64,000 nt of DNA from Ptiloglossa arizonensis (Eukaryota > Arthropoda > Insecta > Hymenoptera > Colletidae), in the NCBI RefSeq assembly GCF_051014685.1, contig NW_027479765.1, positions 1 through 64,000 of the forward strand, written 5' to 3'. The position numbers were made by a program, and so were the translations under genes. The notes beneath the pieces were generated by a model. The model was given only the letters and a program-made list of their open reading frames with translations. It had not been told where the DNA came from and searched no databases. Each line of letters opens with the position of its first letter. Positions within the stretch are counted from its first letter, which is position 1. This document shows, one piece after another, positions 28,001 through 43,351 of this stretch.

Positions 28001-29940
28001 TGACGTTATACGTTATACGGTATACGTTATGCGTTATACGCTATACATTATGCGTTATAGGATATACGTTATGCGTTATAGGATATACGTTATACGTGAT
28101 ACGTTGTACGTTATACGTTATACGTTATACGTCATACGTTATACGTTATACGTTATACGTTATACGTTAAACGTTATATTTTATACGTTATACGTTATAC
28201 GATATACGTGTTACGTTATACGTTATACGTTATATATTATACGTTATACGTTATACGTTATACGTTATGCGTTATGCGTTATACGTTATACGTTATGCGT
28301 TATACGTTATACGTTATACGTTTGACGTTATACGTTATACGTTATACGTTATACGTTATACGGTATACGTTATACGTTATACGTTATACGTTAGACGTTA
28401 TAGGTTATACGTTAAACGTTTTACGTTATACGTTATACGTTATACGATATACGTTATACGTTATACGTTATGCGTTATAGGATATACGTTATACGTTATA
28501 CGTTATACGTTAGACGTTATACGTTATACGTTAAACGTTATACGTTATACGTTATACGTTATACGTTATACGTTATACGTTATACGTTATACGTTATACG
28601 TTATACGTTATACGTTATACGTTATACGTTATACGTTATACGTTATAAGTTATACGTTATACGTTATACGTTATACGTTATACGTTATACGTTATACGTT
28701 ATACGTTATACGTTATACGATATACGTTATACGTTATACGTTGTACGTTATACGTTGTACGTTATACGTTATACGTTAAACGTTATACGTTATACGTTAC
28801 TCGTTATACGTAATATGAAATACGTTTCACGTTATAAGTTATACGTTATACGTTATACGTTATACGTTATACGTTATACGTTATACGTTATACGTTATAC
28901 GTTATACGATATACGTTATACGTTATACGTTATGCGTTATAGGATATACGTTATACGTTATACGTTATATGTTATACGTTATACGTTATACATTATACGT
29001 TATACGTTATACGTTATACGTTATACGTTATACGTTATACGTTATACGTTATACGTTATACGTTATACGTTATACGTTATACGTTATACGTTATACGTTA
29101 TACGTTATACGTTATACGTTATACGTTATACGTTATACGATATACGTTATACGTTATACGTTGTACGTTATACGTTGTACGTTATACGTTATACGTTATA
29201 CGTTATACGTTATACGTTTTACGTTATACGTTATACGTTATACGTTATACATTATACGTTATACGTTATACGTTATACGTTATACGTTATACGTTACTCG
29301 TTATACGTAATATGAAATACGTTTCACGTTATAAGTTATACGTTATACGTTATACGTTATACGTTATACGTTATACGTTATACGTTATACGTTATACGTT
29401 ATACGTTATACGTTATACGTTATACGTTATACGTTATACGTTATACGTTATACGTTATACGTTATACGTTATACGTTATACGTTATACGTTATACGTTAT
29501 ACGTTATACGTTATACGTTATACGTTATACGTTATACGTTATACGTTAAACGTTATACGTTATACGTTATACGTTATACGATATACGTTATACGTTATAC
29601 GTTATACGTTATATATTATACGTTATACGTTATACGTTATACGTTATGCGTTATGCGTTATACGTTATACGTTATGCGTTATACGTTATACGTTATACGT
29701 TTGACGTTATACGTTATACGTTATACGTTATACGTTATACGGTATACGTTATACGTTATACGTTATACGTTAGACGTTATAGGTTATACGTTAAACGTTT
29801 TACGTTATACGTTATACGTTATACGATATACGTTATATGTTATACGTTATACGTTATGCGTTATAGGATATACGTTATACGTTACCCGTTATACGTTAGA
29901 CGTTATAGGTTATACGTTAAACGTTATACGTTATACGTTA
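28001..29940. repeat. 5.4-kb HOR, partial early copy
   Basis: B word 28001, then ATACGTC, an ATATTTT unit near 28,176, ATACGTG followed by TTACGTT near 28,205, R word 28393, M words 28799 and 29296 and a second R word near 29,771. It matches the order in the copy that starts at 32558 (B words 4,557 bp apart; second M words 4,648 bp apart). Near 29,884 an ACCCGTT replaces the ACACGTT of the other copies, and soon after the match is lost to sequence like 25-26 kb. Confidence 0.78.
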
Positions 29941-30478
29941 TACGTTATACGTTATACGTTATACGTTATACGTTATAGGTTATACGTTATACGTTAAACG
30001 TTATACGTTATACGTTATACGATATACGTTATGCGTTATACGTTATACGTTATACGTTATATATTATACGTTATACGTTATACGTTATACGTTATGCGTT
30101 ATGCGTTATACGTTATACGTTATGCGTTATCCGTTATACGTTAAACGTTTGACGTTATACGTTATACGTTATACGTTATACGTTATATATTATACGTTAT
30201 ACGTTATACGTTATACGTTATGCGTTATGCGTTATACGTTATACGTTATGCGTTATACGTTATACGTTATACGTTTGACGTTATACGTTATACGTTATAA
30301 GTTATACGTTATACGTTATACGTTATACGTTATACGTTAAACGTTATACGTTATACGTTATACGTTATACGTTATACGTTATACGATATACGTTATACGT
30401 TATACGTTGTACGTTATACGTTATACGTTATACGTTATACGTTATACGTTATACGTTATACGTTATACGTTACACGTT

Positions 30479-30982
30479 TGACGTTATACGCTGTACGTTA
30501 TACGTTATACGTTATACGTTATACGTTATACGTTATACGTTATACGTTATACGTTATACGTTAAACGTTATACGTTATACGTTATACGTTGTACGTTATA
30601 CGTTATACGATATACGTTATACGTTATACATTATACGTTATATATTATACGTTATACGTTATACGTTATACGTTATGCGTTATGCGTTATACGTTATACG
30701 TTATGCGTTATACGTTATACGTTATACGTTTGACGTTATACGTTATACGTTATACGTTATACGTTATATATTATACGTTATACGTTATACGTTATACGTT
30801 ATGCGTTATGCGTTATACGTTATTCGTTATGCGTTATACGTTATACGTTATACGTTTGACGTTATACGTTATACGTTATACGTTATACGTTATACGGTAT
30901 ACGTTATACGTTATACGTTATACGTTATACGTTATACGTTACTCGTTATACGTAGTATGAAATACGTTTCACGTTATAAGTT
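30479..30982. repeat. A-to-M segment, copy 3
   Basis: A word 30479 and M word 30941, 504 bp, the same length as copy 2. It is followed by a short M-to-M interval (30941 to 31284), and then the A word returns at 31627, 1,148 bp after the A word here. Confidence 0.82.
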
Positions 30983-31626
30983 ATACGTTATACGTTATAC
31001 GTTATACGTTATACGTTATACGTTATACGTTATACGTTATACGTTATACGTTATACGTTATACGATATACGTTATACGTTATACGTTATGCGTTATAGGA
31101 TATACGTTATACGTTATACGTTATACGTTATACGTTATACGTTATACGTTATACGTTATACGTTATACGTTATACGTTATACGTTATACGTTATACGTTA
31201 TACGTTATAGGTTATACGTTATACGTTATACGTTATACGTTATACGTTATACGTTATACGTTATACGTTATACGTTATACGTTACTCGTTATACGTAATA
31301 TGAAATACGTTTCACGTTATAAGTTATACGTTATACGTTATACGTTATACGTTATACGTTATACGTTATACGTTATACGTTATACGTTATACGTTATACG
31401 TTATACGATATACGTTATACGTTATACGTTATGCGTTATAGGATATACGTTATACGTTATACGTTATACGTTATACGTTATACGTTATACGTTATACGTT
31501 ATACGTTATACGTTATACGTTATACGTTATACGATATACGTTATACGTTATACGTTGTACGTTATACGTTATACGTTATACGTTATACGTTATACGTTAT
31601 ACGTTATACGTTATACGTTACACGTT

Positions 31627-32075
31627 TGACGTTATACGCTGTACGTTATACGTTATACGTTATACGTTATACGTTATACGTTATACGTTATACGTTATAC
31701 GTTATACGTTAAACGTTATACGTTATACGTTATACGTTGTACGTTATACGTTATACGATATACGTTATACGTTATACATTATACGTTATATATTATACGT
31801 TATACGTTATGAGTTATACGTTATGCGTTATGCGTTATACGTTATACGTTATGCGTTATACGTTATACGTTATACGTTTGACGTTATACGTTATACGTTA
31901 TACGTTATACGTTATATATTATACGTTATACGTTATACGTTATACGTTATGCGTTATGCGTTATACGTTATTCGTTATGCGTTATACGTTATACGTTATA
32001 CGTTTGACGTTATACGTTATACGTTATACGTTATACGTTATACGGTATACGTTATACGTTATACGTTATACGTTA
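31627..32075. repeat. A-to-M segment, copy 4, end replaced
   Basis: It begins like copies 1-3 but carries a unit reading ATGAGTT near 31,808 where the others have canonical or ATGCGTT units. It ends without an M word and passes into the B words at 32236 and 32558. This is a junction between two HOR families. The right edge is approximate. Confidence 0.7.
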
Positions 32076-32235
32076 TACGTTATACGTTATACGTTAAACG
32101 TTATACGTTATACGTTATACGTTATACGTTATACGTTATACGTTATACGTTATACGTTATACGGTATACGTTATACGTTATGCGTTATACGTTATACGTT
32201 ATACGTTATACGTTATACGTTATACGTTATACGTT

Positions 32236-32557
32236 TGACGTTATACGTTATACGGTATACGTTATGCGTTATACGCTATACATTATGCGTTATAGGATAT
32301 ACGTTATGCGTTATAGGATATACGTTATACGTGATACGTTGTACGTTATACGTTATACGTTATACGTCATACGTTATACGTTATACGTTATACGTTATAC
32401 GTTAAACGTTATATTTTATACGTTATACGTTATACGATATACGTGTTACGTTATACGTTATACGTTATATATTATACGTTATACGTTATACGTTATACGT
32501 TATGCGTTATGCGTTATACGTTATACGTTATGCGTTATACGTTATACGTTATACGTT
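32236..32557. repeat. 322-bp tandem duplication, copy 1
   Basis: The TGACGTT units at 32236, 32558 and 32880 are exactly 322 bp (46 units) apart. The first interval has B word, ATACGTC, ATATTTT, ATACGTG plus TTACGTT, ATATATT and clustered ATGCGTT units. Confidence 0.88.
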
Positions 32558-32879
32558 TGACGTTATACGTTATACGGTATACGTTATGCGTTATACGCTA
32601 TACATTATGCGTTATAGGATATACGTTATGCGTTATAGGATATACGTTATACGTGATACGTTGTACGTTATACGTTATACGTTATACGTCATACGTTATA
32701 CGTTATACGTTATACGTTATACGTTAAACGTTATATTTTATACGTTATACGTTATACGATATACGTGTTACGTTATACGTTATACGTTATATATTATACG
32801 TTATACGTTATACGTTATACGTTATGCGTTATGCGTTATACGTTATACGTTATGCGTTATACGTTATACGTTATACGTT
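32558..32879. repeat. 322-bp tandem duplication, copy 2
   Basis: It repeats the preceding 322 bp with the same variant units in the same order. I saw no difference by eye. It is also the start of the first full 5.4-kb HOR copy, and the equivalent point in the next copy (37990) is preceded by unrelated words, so the 322-bp doubling is private to this spot. Confidence 0.87.
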
Positions 32880-35800
32880 TGACGTTATACGTTATACGTT
32901 ATACGTTATACGTTATACGGTATACGTTATACGTTATACGTTATACGTTAGACGTTATAGGTTATACGTTAAACGTTTTACGTTATACGTTATACGTTAT
33001 ACGATATACGTTATACGTTATACGTTATGCGTTATAGGATATACGTTATACGTTATACGTTATACGTTAGACGTTATACGTTATACGTTAAACGTTATAC
33101 GTTATACGTTATACGTTATACGTTATACGTTATACGTTATACGTTATACGTTATACGTTATACGTTATACGTTATACGTTATACGTTATACGTTATACGT
33201 TATACGTTATAAGTTATACGTTATACGTTATACGTTACACGTTATACGTTAAACGTTATACGTTATACGTTATACGTTATACGTTATACGTTATACGATA
33301 TACGTTATACGTTATACGTTGTACGTTATACGTTGTACGTTATACGTTATACGTTATACGTTATACGTTATACGTTTTACGTTATACGTTATACGTTATA
33401 CGTTATACATTATACGTTATACGTTATACGTTATACGTTATACGTTATACGTTACTCGTTATACGTAATATGAAATACGTTTCACGTTATAAGTTATACG
33501 TTATACGTTATACGTTATACGTTATACGTTATACGTTATACGTTATACGTTATACGTTATACGATATACGTTATACGTTATACGTTATGCGTTATAGGAT
33601 ATGCGTTATACGTTATACGTTATATGTTATACGTTATACGTTATACGTTATACGTTATACGTTATACGTTATACGTTATACGTTATACGTTATACGTTAT
33701 ACGTTATACGTTATACGTTATACGTTATACGTTATACGTTATACGTTATACGTTATACGTTATACGTTATACGTTATACGTTATACGATATACGTTATAC
33801 GTTATACGTTGTACGTTATACGTTGTACGTTATACGTTATACGTTATACGTTATACGTTATACGTTTTACGTTATACGTTATACGTTATACGTTATACAT
33901 TATACGTTATACGTTATACGTTATACGTTATACGTTATACGTTACTCGTTATACGTAATATGAAATACGTTTCACGTTATAAGTTATACGTTATACGTTA
34001 TACGTTATACGTTATACGTTATACGTTATACGTTATACGTTATACGTTATACGTTATACGTTATACGTTATACGTTATACGTTATACGTTATACGTTATA
34101 CGTTATACGTTATACGTTATACGTTATACGTTATACGTTATACGTTATACGTTATACGTTATACGTTATACGTTATACGTTATACGTTATACGTTAAACG
34201 TTATACGTTATACGTTATACGTTATACGATATACGTTATACGTTATACGTTATACGTTATATATTATACGTTATACGTTATACGTTATACGTTATGCGTT
34301 ATGCGTTATACGTTATACGTTATGCGTTATACGTTATACGTTATACGTTTGACGTTATACGTTATACGTTATACGTTATACGTTATACGGTATACGTTAT
34401 ACGTTATACGTTATACGTTAGACGTTATAGGTTATACGTTAAACGTTTTACGTTATACGTTATACGTTATACGATATACGTTATATGTTATACGTTATAC
34501 GTTATGCGTTATAGGATATACGTTATACGTTACACGTTATACGTTAGACGTTATAGGTTATACGTTAAACGTTATACGTTATACGTTATACGTTATACGT
34601 TATACGTTATACGTTATACGTTATACGTTATACGTTATACGTTATACGTTATACGTTATACGTTAAACGTTATACGTTATACGTTATACGTTATACGTTA
34701 TACGTTATACGATATACGTTATACGTTATACGTTGTACGTTATACGTTATACGTTATACGTTATACGTTATACGTTTTACGTTATACGTTACTCGTTATA
34801 CGTAGTATGAAATACGTTTCACGTTATAAGTTATACGTTATACGTTATACGTTATACGTTATACGTTATACGTTATACGTTATACGTTATACGGTATACG
34901 TTATGCGTCATACGTTATACGTTATACGTTATACGTTATACGTTATACGTTTTACGTTATACGTTATAAGTTACACGTTATACATTATACGTTATACGTT
35001 ATACGTTATACGTTATACGTTATACGTTATACGTTATACTTTATACGTTATACGTTATACGTTATACGTTATACGTTATACGTTATACGTTATACGTTAT
35101 ACGTTATACGTTATACGTTATACGTTGAACGATATACGTTATACGTTATACGTTATACGTTATACGTTATACGTTATACGTTATACGTTATACGGTATAC
35201 GTTATACGTTATGCGTTATACGTTATACGTTATACATTATACGTTATACGTTATACGTTTGACGTTATACGTTATACGGTATACGTTATGCGTTATACGC
35301 TATACATTATGCGTTATAGGATATACGTTATGCGTTATAGGATATACGTTATACGTGATACGTTGTACGTTATACGTTATACGTTATACGTTATATATTA
35401 TACGTTATACGTTATACGTTATACGTTATGCGTTATGCGTTATACGTTATACGTTATGCGTTATACGTTATACGTTATACGTTTGACGTTATACGTTATA
35501 CGTTAAACGTTTTACGTTATACGTTATACGTTATACGATATACGTTATACGTTATACGTTATGCGTTATAGGATATACGTTATACGTTATACGTTATACG
35601 TTAGACGTTATAGGTTATACGTTAAACGTTATACGTTATACGTTATACGTTATACGTTATACGTTTTACGTTATACGTTATACTTTATACGATATGCGTT
35701 ATACGTTATACGTTATGCGTTATAGGATATACGTTATACGTTATACGTTATACGTTATACGTTATACGTTATACGTTATACGTTAAACGTTATACGTTAT

Positions 35801-36960
35801 ACGTTATACGTTATACGTTATACGTTATACGTTATACGTTGTACGTTATACGGTATACGTTATACGTTATGCGTTATACGTTATACGTTATACGTTATAC
35901 GTTATACGTTATACGTTTGACGTTATACGTTATACGGTATACGTTATGCGTTATACGCTATACATTATGCGTTATAGGATATACGTTATGCGTTATAGGA
36001 TATACGTTATACGTGATACGTTGTACGTTATACGTTATACGTTATACGTCATACGTTATACGTTATACGTTATACGTTATACGTTAAACGTTATACGTTA
36101 TACGTTATACGTTATACGATATACGTGTTACGTTATACGTTATACGTTATATATTATACGTTATACGTTATGCGTTATGCGTTATACGTTATACGTTATG
36201 CGTTATACGTTATACGTTATACGTTTGACGTTATACGTTATACGTTATACGTTATACGTTATACGGTATACGTTATACGTTATACGTTATACGTTATACG
36301 TTTGACGTTATACGTTATACCTTATACGTTATACGTTATACGGTATACGTTATACGTTATACGTTATACGTTAGACGTTATAGGTTATACGTTAAACGTT
36401 TTACGTTATACGTTATACGTTATACGATATACGTTATACGTTATACGTTATGCGTTATAGGATATACGTTATACGTTAAACGTTATACGTTAGACGTTAT
36501 AGGTTATACGTTAAACGTTATACGTTATACGTTATACGTTATACGTTATACGTTATACGTTATACGTTATACGTTATACGTTATACGTTATACGTTATAC
36601 GTTATACGTTATACGTTATACGTTATACGTTATACGTTATACGTTATACGTTAAACGTTATACGTTATACGTTATACGTTATACGTTATACGTTATACGT
36701 TATACGATATACGTTATACGTTATACGTTGTACGTTATACGTTGTACGTTATACGTTATACGTTATACGTTATACGTTATACGTTTTACGTTATACGTTA
36801 TACGTTATACGTTATACATTATACGTTATACGTTATACGTTTTACGTTATACGTTATTCGTTATACGTTATACGTTATACCTTATACGTTATACGTTATA
36901 CGTTATACGTTATACGTTATACGTTATACGTTATACGTTATACGTTATACGTTATACGTT

Positions 36961-37002
36961 ACTCGTTATACGAAATATGAAATACGTTTCACGTTATAAG
37001 TT
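36961..37002. repeat. M word, ATACGAA form
   Basis: The second unit of this M word is ATACGAA in place of ATACGTA. The only other copy with this change is at 42456-42497, 5,495 bp away, the equivalent place in the next 5.4-kb HOR copy. The change therefore predates that duplication. Confidence 0.88.
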
Positions 37003-37989
37003 ATACGTTATACGTTATACGTTATACGTTATACGTTATACGTTATACGTTATACGTTATACGTTATACGATATACGTTATACGTTATACGTTATGCGTT
37101 ATAGGATATACGTTATACGTTATGCGTTATACGTTATACGTTATACGTTATACGTTATACGTTATACGTTATACGTTATACGTTATACGTTATACGTTAT
37201 ACGTTATACGTTATACGTTATACGTTATACGTTATACGTTATACGTTATACGTTATACGTTACACGTTATACGTTATACGTTATACGTTATACGTTATAC
37301 GATATACGTTATACGTTATACGTTATACGTTATACGTTATACGTTATACGTTATACGTTATACGTTATACGTTATACGATAAACGTTATACGTTATACGT
37401 TATGCGTTATACGATATACGTTATACGTTATACGTTATACGTTATATATTATACGTTATACGTTATACGTTATACGTTATACGTTATACGTTATACGTTA
37501 TACGTTATACGTTATACGTTATACGTTATACGTTATACGTTATACGTTATACGTTATACGTTATACGTTATACGTTATACGTTATACGTTATACGTTATA
37601 CATTATACGTTATACGTTATACGTTTTACGTTATACGTTATTCGTTATACGTTATGCGTTATACGTTATACGTTATACGTTATACGTTATACGTTATACG
37701 TTATACGTTATACGTTATACGTTATACGTTATACGTTATACGTTATACGTTATACGTTATACGTTATACGTTACTCGTTATACGTAATATGAAATACGTT
37801 TCACGTTATAAGTTATACGTTATACGTTATACGTTATACGTTATACGTTATACGTTATACGTTATACGTTATACGTTATACGGTATACGTTATGCGTTAT
37901 ACGTTATACGTTATACGGTATACGTTATACGTTATGCGTTATACGTTATACGTTATACGTTATACGTTATACGTTATACGTTATACGTT

Positions 37990-40900
37990 TGACGTTATAC
38001 GTTATACGGTATACGTTATGCGTTATACGCTATACATTATGCGTTATAGGATATACGTTATGCGTTATAGGATATACGTTATACGTGATACGTTGTACGT
38101 TATACGTTATACGTTATACGTCATACGTTATACGTTATACGTTATACGTTATACGTTAAACGTTATATTTTATACGTTATACGTTATACGATATACGTGT
38201 TACGTTATACGTTATACGTTATATATTATACGTTATACGTTATACGTTATACGTTATACGTTATGCGTTATGCGTTATACGTTATACGTTATGCGTTATA
38301 CGTTATACGTTATACGTTTGACGTTATACGTTATACGTTATACGTTATACGTTATACGGTATACGTTATACGTTATACGTTATACGTTAGACGTTATAGG
38401 TTATACGTTAAACGTTTTACGTTATACGTTATACGTTATACGATATACGTTATACGTTATACGTTATGCGTTATAGGATATACGTTATACGTTATACGTT
38501 ATACGTTAGACGTTATACGTTATACGTTAAACGTTATACGTTATACGTTATACGTTATACGTTATACGTTATACGTTATACGTTATACGTTATACGTTAT
38601 ACGTTATACGTTATACGTTATACGTTATACGTTATACGTTATAAGTTATACGTTATACGTTATACGTTACACGTTATACGTTAAACGTTATACGTTATAC
38701 GTTATACGTTATACGTTATACGTTATACGATATACGTTATACGTTATACGTTGTACGTTATACGTTGTACGTTATACGTTATACGTTATACGTTATACGT
38801 TATACGTTTTACGTTATACGTTATACGTTATACGTTATACATTATACGTTATACGTTATACGTTATACGTTATACGTTATACGTTACTCGTTATACGTAA
38901 TATGAAATACGTTTCACGTTATAAGTTATACGTTATACGTTATACGTTATACGTTATACGTTATACGTTATACGTTATACGTTATACGTTATACGATATA
39001 CGTTATACGTTATACGTTATGCGTTATAGGATATGCGTTATACGTTATACGTTATATGTTATACGTTATACGTTATACGTTATACGTTATACGTTATACG
39101 TTATACGTTATACGTTATACGTTATACGTTATACGTTATACGTTATACGTTATACGTTATACGTTATACGTTATACGTTATACGTTATACGTTATACGTT
39201 ATACGTTATACGTTATACGTTATACGTTATACGTTATACGATATACGTTATACGTTATACGTTGTACGTTATACGTTGTACGTTATACGTTATACGTTAT
39301 ACGTTATACGTTATACGTTTTACGTTATACGTTATACGTTATACGTTATACATTATACGTTATACGTTATACGTTATACGTTATACGTTATACGTTACTC
39401 GTTATACGTAATATGAAATACGTTTCACGTTATAAGTTATACGTTATACGTTATACGTTATACGTTATACGTTATACGTTATACGTTATACGTTATACGT
39501 TATACGTTATACGTTATACGTTATACGTTATACGTTATACGTTATACGTTATACGTTATACGTTATACGTTATACGTTATACGTTATACGTTATACGTTA
39601 TACGTTATACGTTATACGTTATACGTTATACGTTATACGTTATACGTTAAACGTTATACGTTATACGTTATACGTTATACGATATACGTTATACGTTATA
39701 CGTTATACGTTATATATTATACGTTATACGTTATACGTTATACGTTATGCGTTATGCGTTATACGTTATACGTTATGCGTTATACGTTATACGTTATACG
39801 TTTGACGTTATACGTTATACGTTATACGTTATACGTTATACGGTATACGTTATACGTTATACGTTATACGTTAGACGTTATAGGTTATACGTTAAACGTT
39901 TTACGTTATACGTTATACGTTATACGATATACGTTATATGTTATACGTTATACGTTATGCGTTATAGGATATACGTTATACGTTACACGTTATACGTTAG
40001 ACGTTATAGGTTATACGTTAAACGTTATACGTTATACGTTATACGTTATACGTTATACGTTATACGTTATACGTTATACGTTATACGTTATACGTTATAC
40101 GTTATACGTTATACGTTAAACGTTATACGTTATACGTTATACGTTATACGTTATACGTTATACGATATACGTTATACGTTATACGTTGTACGTTATACGT
40201 TATACGTTATACGTTATACGTTATACGTTTTACGTTATACGTTACTCGTTATACGTAGTATGAAATACGTTTCACGTTATAAGTTATACGTTATACGTTA
40301 TACGTTATACGTTATACGTTATACGTTATACGTTATACGTTATACGGTATACGTTATGCGTCATACGTTATACGTTATACGTTATACGTTATACGTTATA
40401 CGTTTTACGTTATACGTTATAAGTTACACGTTATACATTATACGTTATACGTTATACGTTATACGTTATACGTTATACGTTATACGTTATACGTTATACG
40501 TTATACGTTATACGTTATACGTTATACGTTATACGTTATACGTTATACGTTATACGTTATACGTTATACGTTATACGTTATACGTTATACGTTGAACGAT
40601 ATACGTTATACGTTATACGTTATACGTTATACGTTATACGTTATACGTTATACGTTATACGGTATACGTTATACGTTATGCGTTATACGTTATACGTTAT
40701 ACGTTATACGTTATACGTTATACGTTTGACGTTATACGTTATACGGTATACGTTATGCGTTATACGCTATACATTATGCGTTATAGGATATACGTTATGC
40801 GTTATAGGATATACGTTATACGTGATACGTTGTACGTTATACGTTATACGTTATACGTTATAAATTATACGTTATACGTTATACGTTATACGTTATGCGT

Positions 40901-43351
40901 TATGCGTTATACGTTATACGTTATGCGTTATACGTTATACGTTATACGTTTGACGTTATACGTTATACGTTAAACGTTTTACGTTATACGTTATACGTTA
41001 TACGATATACGTTATACGTTATACGTTATGCGTTATAGGATATACGTTATACGTTATACGTTATACGTTAGACGTTATAGGTTATACGTTAAACGTTATA
41101 CGTTATACGTTATACGTTATACGTTATACGTTTTACGTTATACGTTATACTTTATACGATATGCGTTATACGTTATACGTTATGCGTTATAGGATATACG
41201 TTATACGTTATACGTTATACGTTATACGTTATACGTTATACGTTATACGTTAAACGTTATACGTTATACGTTATACGTTATACGTTATACGTTATACGTT
41301 ATACGTTGTACGTTATACGGTATACGTTATACGTTATGCGTTATACGTTATACGTTATACGTTATACGTTATACGTTATACGTTTGACGTTATACGTTAT
41401 ACGGTATACGTTATGCGTTATACGCTATACATTATGCGTTATAGGATATACGTTATGCGTTATAGGATATACGTTATACGTGATACGTTGTACGTTATAC
41501 GTTATACGTTATACGTCATACGTTATACGTTATACGTTATACGTTATACGTTAAACGTTATACGTTATACGTTATACGTTATACGATATACGTGTTACGT
41601 TATACGTTATACGTTATATATTATACGTTATACGTTATACGTTATACGTTATGCGTTATGCGTTATACGTTATACGTTATGCGTTATACGTTATACGTTA
41701 TACGTTTGACGTTATACGTTATACGTTATACGTTATACGTTATACGGTATACGTTATACGTTATACGTTATACGTTATACGTTTGACGTTATACGTTATA
41801 CCTTATACGTTATACGTTATACGGTATACGTTATACGTTATACGTTATACGTTAGACGTTATAGGTTATACGTTAAACGTTTTACGTTATACGTTATACG
41901 TTATACGATATACGTTATACGTTATACGTTATGCGTTATAGGATATACGTTATACGTTAAACGTTATACGTTAGACGTTATAGGTTATACGTTAAACGTT
42001 ATACGTTATACGTTATACGTTATACGTTATACGTTATACGTTATACGTTATACGTTATACGTTATACGTTATACGTTATACGTTATACGTTATACGTTAT
42101 ACGTTATACGTTATACGTTATACGTTATACGTTATACGTTATACGTTAAACGTTATACGTTATACGTTATACGTTATACGTTATACGTTATACGTTATAC
42201 GATATACGTTATACGTTATACGTTGTACGTTATACGTTGTACGTTATACGTTATACGTTATACGTTATACGTTATACGTTTTACGTTATACGTTATACGT
42301 TATACGTTATACATTATACGTTATACGTTATACGTTTTACGTTATACGTTATTCGTTATACGTTATACGTTATACCTTATACGTTATACGTTATACGTTA
42401 TACGTTATACGTTATACGTTATACGTTATACGTTATACGTTATACGTTATACGTTACTCGTTATACGAAATATGAAATACGTTTCACGTTATAAGTTATA
42501 CGTTATACGTTATACGTTATACGTTATACGTTATACGTTATACGTTATACGTTATACGTTATACGATATACGTTATACGTTATACGTTATGCGTTATAGG
42601 ATATACGTTATACGTTATGCGTTATACGTTATACGTTATACGTTATACGTTATACGTTATACGTTATACGTTATACGTTATACGTTATACGTTATACGTT
42701 ATACGTTATACGTTATACGTTATACGTTATACGTTATACGTTATACGTTATACGTTATACGTTATACGTTATACGTTATACGTTATACGATATACGTTAT
42801 ACGTTATACGTTATACGTTATACGTTATACGTTATACGTTATACGTTATACGTTATACGTTATACGATAAACGTTATACGTTATACGTTATGCGTTATAC
42901 GATATACGTTATACGTTATACGTTATACGTTATATATTATACGTTATACGTTATACGTTATACGTTATACGTTATACGTTATACGTTATACGTTATACGT
43001 TATACGTTATACGTTATACGTTATACGTTATACGTTATACGTTATACGTTATACGTTATACGTTATACGTTATACATTATACGTTATACGTTATACGTTT
43101 TACGTTATACGTTATTCGTTATACGTTATACGTTATACGTTATACGTTATACGTTATACGTTATACGTTATACGTTATACGTTATACGTTATACGTTATA
43201 CGTTATACGTTATACGTTATACGTTATACGTTATACGTTACTCGTTATACGTAATATGAAATACGTTTCACGTTATAAGTTATACGTTATACGTTATACG
43301 TTATACGTTATACGTTATACGTTATACGTTATACGTTATACGTTATACGGT
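37990..43351. repeat. 5.4-kb HOR, full copy 2
   Basis: It matches copy 1 in word order: B 37990, M 38886 and 39397, M 40244, B 40727 and 41385, M 42456 (ATACGAA form), M 43240. Offsets grow from 5,432 to 5,453, 5,467 and 5,495 and return to 5,467, a handful of whole-unit gains and losses over 5.4 kb. The match ends at the ATACGGT unit at 43345. No B word occurs to the right of this copy. Confidence 0.85.
42456..42497. repeat. M word, ATACGAA form, duplicate
   Basis: This is the partner of the M word at 36961, with the same ATACGAA second unit and the same ATACCTT and ATTCGTT units in the 120 bp before it. Confidence 0.88.

Larger units (their letters stand above)
32558..37989. repeat. 5.4-kb HOR, full copy 1
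   Basis: Measured B word to B word this copy is 5,432 bp (776 units). Order: B 32558, R 32948, M 33454 and 33944, R near 34,418, M 34791, GAACG-type unit near 35,123, B 35260, R-like stretch, B 35918, R near 36,371, M 36961 (ATACGAA form), M 37773. Strict matching to the next copy ends near 37,884; the last 100 bp differ. Confidence 0.85.
876..41496. repeat. B word family, 112 bp, 21 copies
   Basis: The B word is 16 units long. It opens with TGACGTT, then ATACGTT or ATAGGTT, then ATACGGT; its core has ATACGCT, ATACATT and two ATGCGTT plus ATAGGAT pairs, and it closes with ATACGTG, a canonical unit and GTACGTT. Copies start at 876, 1926, 3186, 4271, 5349, 10732, 12293, 12566, 15072, 16808, 17571, 19321, 27357, 28001, 32236, 32558, 35260, 35918, 37990, 40727 and 41385. 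Those at 10732, 12566 and 15072 share a private AGGCGTT unit, marking them as one sublineage. No copy lies between 41,497 and 64,000. Confidence 0.88.
20469..43281. repeat. M words, middle set (21 copies)
   Basis: Starts: 20469, 22345, 23493, 24697, 25033, 25852, 26860, 28799, 29296, 30941, 31284, 33454, 33944, 34791, 36961, 37773, 38886, 39397, 40244, 42456 and 43240. The second unit is ATACGTA in all but two. The third unit is GTATGAA at 22345, 24697, 25852, 26860, 30941, 34791 and 40244 and ATATGAA in the other 14. The two classes hold fixed places within the HORs, so they mark different ancestral positions. Confidence 0.9.
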
